Assembly (NCBI RefSeq): GCF_026735165.1 | Contig: NZ_JAPQES010000006.1 | Span: 113,921 to 177,920, forward strand | Origin: Clostridium ganghwense | Lineage (GTDB): Bacteria; Bacillota; Clostridia; Clostridiales; Clostridiaceae | Direction: 5' to 3' | DNA: 64,000 nucleotides | In this document: positions 62,978 through 64,000 of the stretch, in pieces | Position numbering within the stretch: position 1 is the first letter of the stretch | How the letters are laid out: the number at the start of each line of letters is the position of its first letter | Notes under the pieces: model-generated | The model's database searches: none | What the model was told of the DNA's origin: nothing | The model's input: the letters and a program-made list of their open reading frames with translations, nothing else | Program-made: the position numbers and the translations under genes

Positions 62978-63682
62978 TTATTTTATATCATTCTTACCAT
63001 ACTCAGCATCTGCTATATTAGCTGTTGAAAAATAGAATACTTTTTTTGACCCTCTATCCACACATAAATTAACCTTCTTACTTGAATCTTTAGCGTCTTG
63101 ATAAAATAACATAAATGTATCGTCTTCTTGATATTTAACCTCCCAGTTATCTCTGTATTGTGAATTACCAACAAACTTTAATTCTTTAATATCAGAAATA
63201 TTATTCTTCTTAATAAAATCTTCAGCTACTTTTTTAGCTTCTTCAATTCCTATAAAATCTTTTGTATCAGTTTTTTCTAAATCTGTTCTTTTTGCATGAG
63301 CACTTAAAACTTCTCCTGATTTTTCATCTATGTCTACAGAAAAAATTTCATCAATTGAACTATTTACTTTTCCATCCTCAGTTCTAGGTGTAAACCATAC
63401 AGCTTGATAAATACCATTTTCACTTACTACTCCGTAGCTGTTTAATAATTCTTTTTTATCTTCTACTCTAATATTTTTTTGTAATTTATCTTTATCAAAA
63501 GTTACTCCAAAGTATTTTTTAATTGTCTCAACAGCTTGAGCCTCTTTATCATTCTTTTGTACCTCTGATTTTTGAACTGCTTTTACTGGTTGTTTTTGTA
63601 CCGCAAAGGCATATGTTTTATATCCTCCACCCATTAATACAGATGCTAACAATAATTTTGATATTATTTGTTTACTTTTCAT
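62978..63682 (-). CDS. Secreted PepSY/YcdB-like protein
   Basis: 234 residues. A signal peptide (about 1-26, ASVLMGGGYKTYAFA) is followed by a Lys/Gln/Val-rich stretch and two PepSY-like units: EIFSVDIDEKSGEVLSAHAK, then ISDIKELKFVGNSQYRDNW and VNLCVDRGSKKVFYFS. PepSY domains often inhibit or guide proteases, or serve as envelope sensors. The strong site AGGAGG precedes ATG. The promoter region carries three AGTTGT repeats in exact 11-base phase, suggesting control by an OmpR-type regulator, possibly the one at 61295. Confidence 0.78.
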   Translation of the reverse strand: MKSKQIISKLLLASVLMGGGYKTYAFAVQKQPVKAVQKSEVQKNDKEAQAVETIKKYFGVTFDKDKLQKNIRVEDKKELLNSYGVVSENGIYQAVWFTPRTEDGKVNSSIDEIFSVDIDEKSGEVLSAHAKRTDLEKTDTKDFIGIEEAKKVAEDFIKKNNISDIKELKFVGNSQYRDNWEVKYQEDDTFMLFYQDAKDSSKKVNLCVDRGSKKVFYFSTANIADAEYGKNDIK

Positions 63683-63739
63683 TATAAAAACCTCCTACAA
63701 TTTTTTTTATTTTCTTGCGATAATTAAACTATAAACTGT

Positions 63740-63778
63740 AGTTGTATATATAATTTATCTTAGTTGTAAAAAAGTTGT
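63740..63778. promoter_or_regulatory. Three phased AGTTGT repeats upstream of the PepSY-like gene
   Basis: AGTTGT occurs at 63740, 63762 and 63773 (ACAACT on the gene's strand). The spacings are 22 and 11 bases, so all copies face the same side of the helix. Direct repeats with 11-base phase are the usual binding pattern of OmpR/PhoB-type regulators. They lie 58-96 bases upstream of the start codon. Confidence 0.65.
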
Positions 63779-63840
63779 ATCAATTTCTAGATATTTAAAA
63801 AATGTATAATATCATTGATTAATTTAATAATTTTGAACGC

Positions 63841-63872
63841 AAAAAAATCTTAAGCTTATCGCTTAAGATTTT

Positions 63873-63873
<1 letters not shown>
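63841..63873 (-). terminator. Terminator of the tRNA operon
   Basis: AAAAATCTTAAGC pairs with GCTTAAGATTTTT (13 bases, 5-base loop) directly after the CCA of tRNA-Thr, followed on the minus strand by a T-rich run. Confidence 0.92.
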
Positions 63874-63948
<75 letters not shown>

Positions 63949-63953
63949 TTATG

Positions 63954-64000
63954 TGGCGACCTAGAAGGGACTCGAACCCTCGACCCCCGGCGTGACAGGC
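63954..64000 (-). tRNA. tRNA-Asp (GUC anticodon), partial
   Basis: The 3' half of a tRNA on the minus strand: anticodon loop CTGTCAC (anticodon GTC), variable loop, T-arm GGGTTCGAGTCCC, acceptor strand CTAGGTCG and encoded CCA. The 5' half lies beyond the right edge. Confidence 0.92.

Overview
The window is AT-rich (by eye under 30 % G+C), densely coded and bacterial. It looks like a strictly anaerobic Clostridium sensu stricto, perhaps of the C. novyi / C. botulinum group III type. The reasons are the codon use, the strong GGAGG ribosome sites, a hybrid-cluster protein, a FabT-FabH-AcpP-FabK-FabD-FabG-FabF-AccB-FabZ-AccC-AccD-AccA operon, GerMN and DUF1540 proteins, and a Gram-positive LexA box. 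The species call is an inference. I see no insertion sequence, prophage, CRISPR array or rRNA.

Region 1 (1-4335) is the end of an Mrp/Mnh-type Na+/H+ antiporter operon (mnhE-F-G, MbhD-like, MbhE-like, mnhB, running off the left edge). It is preceded by a clear sigma-54 promoter, three TGTTTC-N5-GAAACA-type sites and the gene of a GAF-PAS-AAA+-Fis enhancer-binding protein. This looks like a self-contained sigma-54 circuit driving an ion antiporter. Region 2 (4336-9200) holds a SulP transporter, an HxlR regulator divergent from a nitroreductase and an aldo/keto reductase with a palindromic operator between them, and small YuzF-like and DUF3955 proteins. Region 3 (9212-13833) is a Bce-type antimicrobial-peptide module (response regulator, kinase, ABC ATPase, FtsX-like permease). 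Region 4 (13834-19690) contains a gene-free stretch with a possible gene relic, then rluF, rlmH, an unknown gene, a SEC-C protein, a GerMN lipoprotein, walJ and murA.

Region 5 (19700-32830) is a mix: DUF1540, a 2H-phosphoesterase-like protein, dimeric dUTPase, a YdcZ transporter, an unknown gene paired with a divergent metallophosphoesterase, an intracellular subtilisin, a 48-residue membrane microprotein, a dicarboxylate symporter, DegV, cinA, a monocistronic SOS gene whose promoter is perfect consensus with a LexA box as its spacer, an HD-GYP protein and hcp. Region 6 (32890-45210) has a MATE pump with a textbook MerR promoter next to a MerR gene broken by one in-frame stop, a PD-(D/E)XK-DinG helicase, a DUF975 protein, an ECF sigma/anti-sigma/third-gene cluster, an Amidase_6 protein with Cys replaced by Ser, a polar amino acid ABC transporter and a CPA2 antiporter.

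Region 7 (45324-55395) is the complete type II fatty-acid synthesis operon under FabT, with tandem FabT boxes upstream. Region 8 (55509-64000) has an M23 peptidase, a DnaD/DnaC-like replication pair, a two-component system with a beta-propeller lipoprotein, two further secreted or anchored proteins (one behind three phased repeats), and the end of a tRNA operon (Thr, Asp).

Most candidate new biology lies in the SOS-controlled YCII-like protein, the sigma-54/antiporter circuit, the MerR nonsense lesion beside an intact operator, and the Cys-to-Ser amidase.
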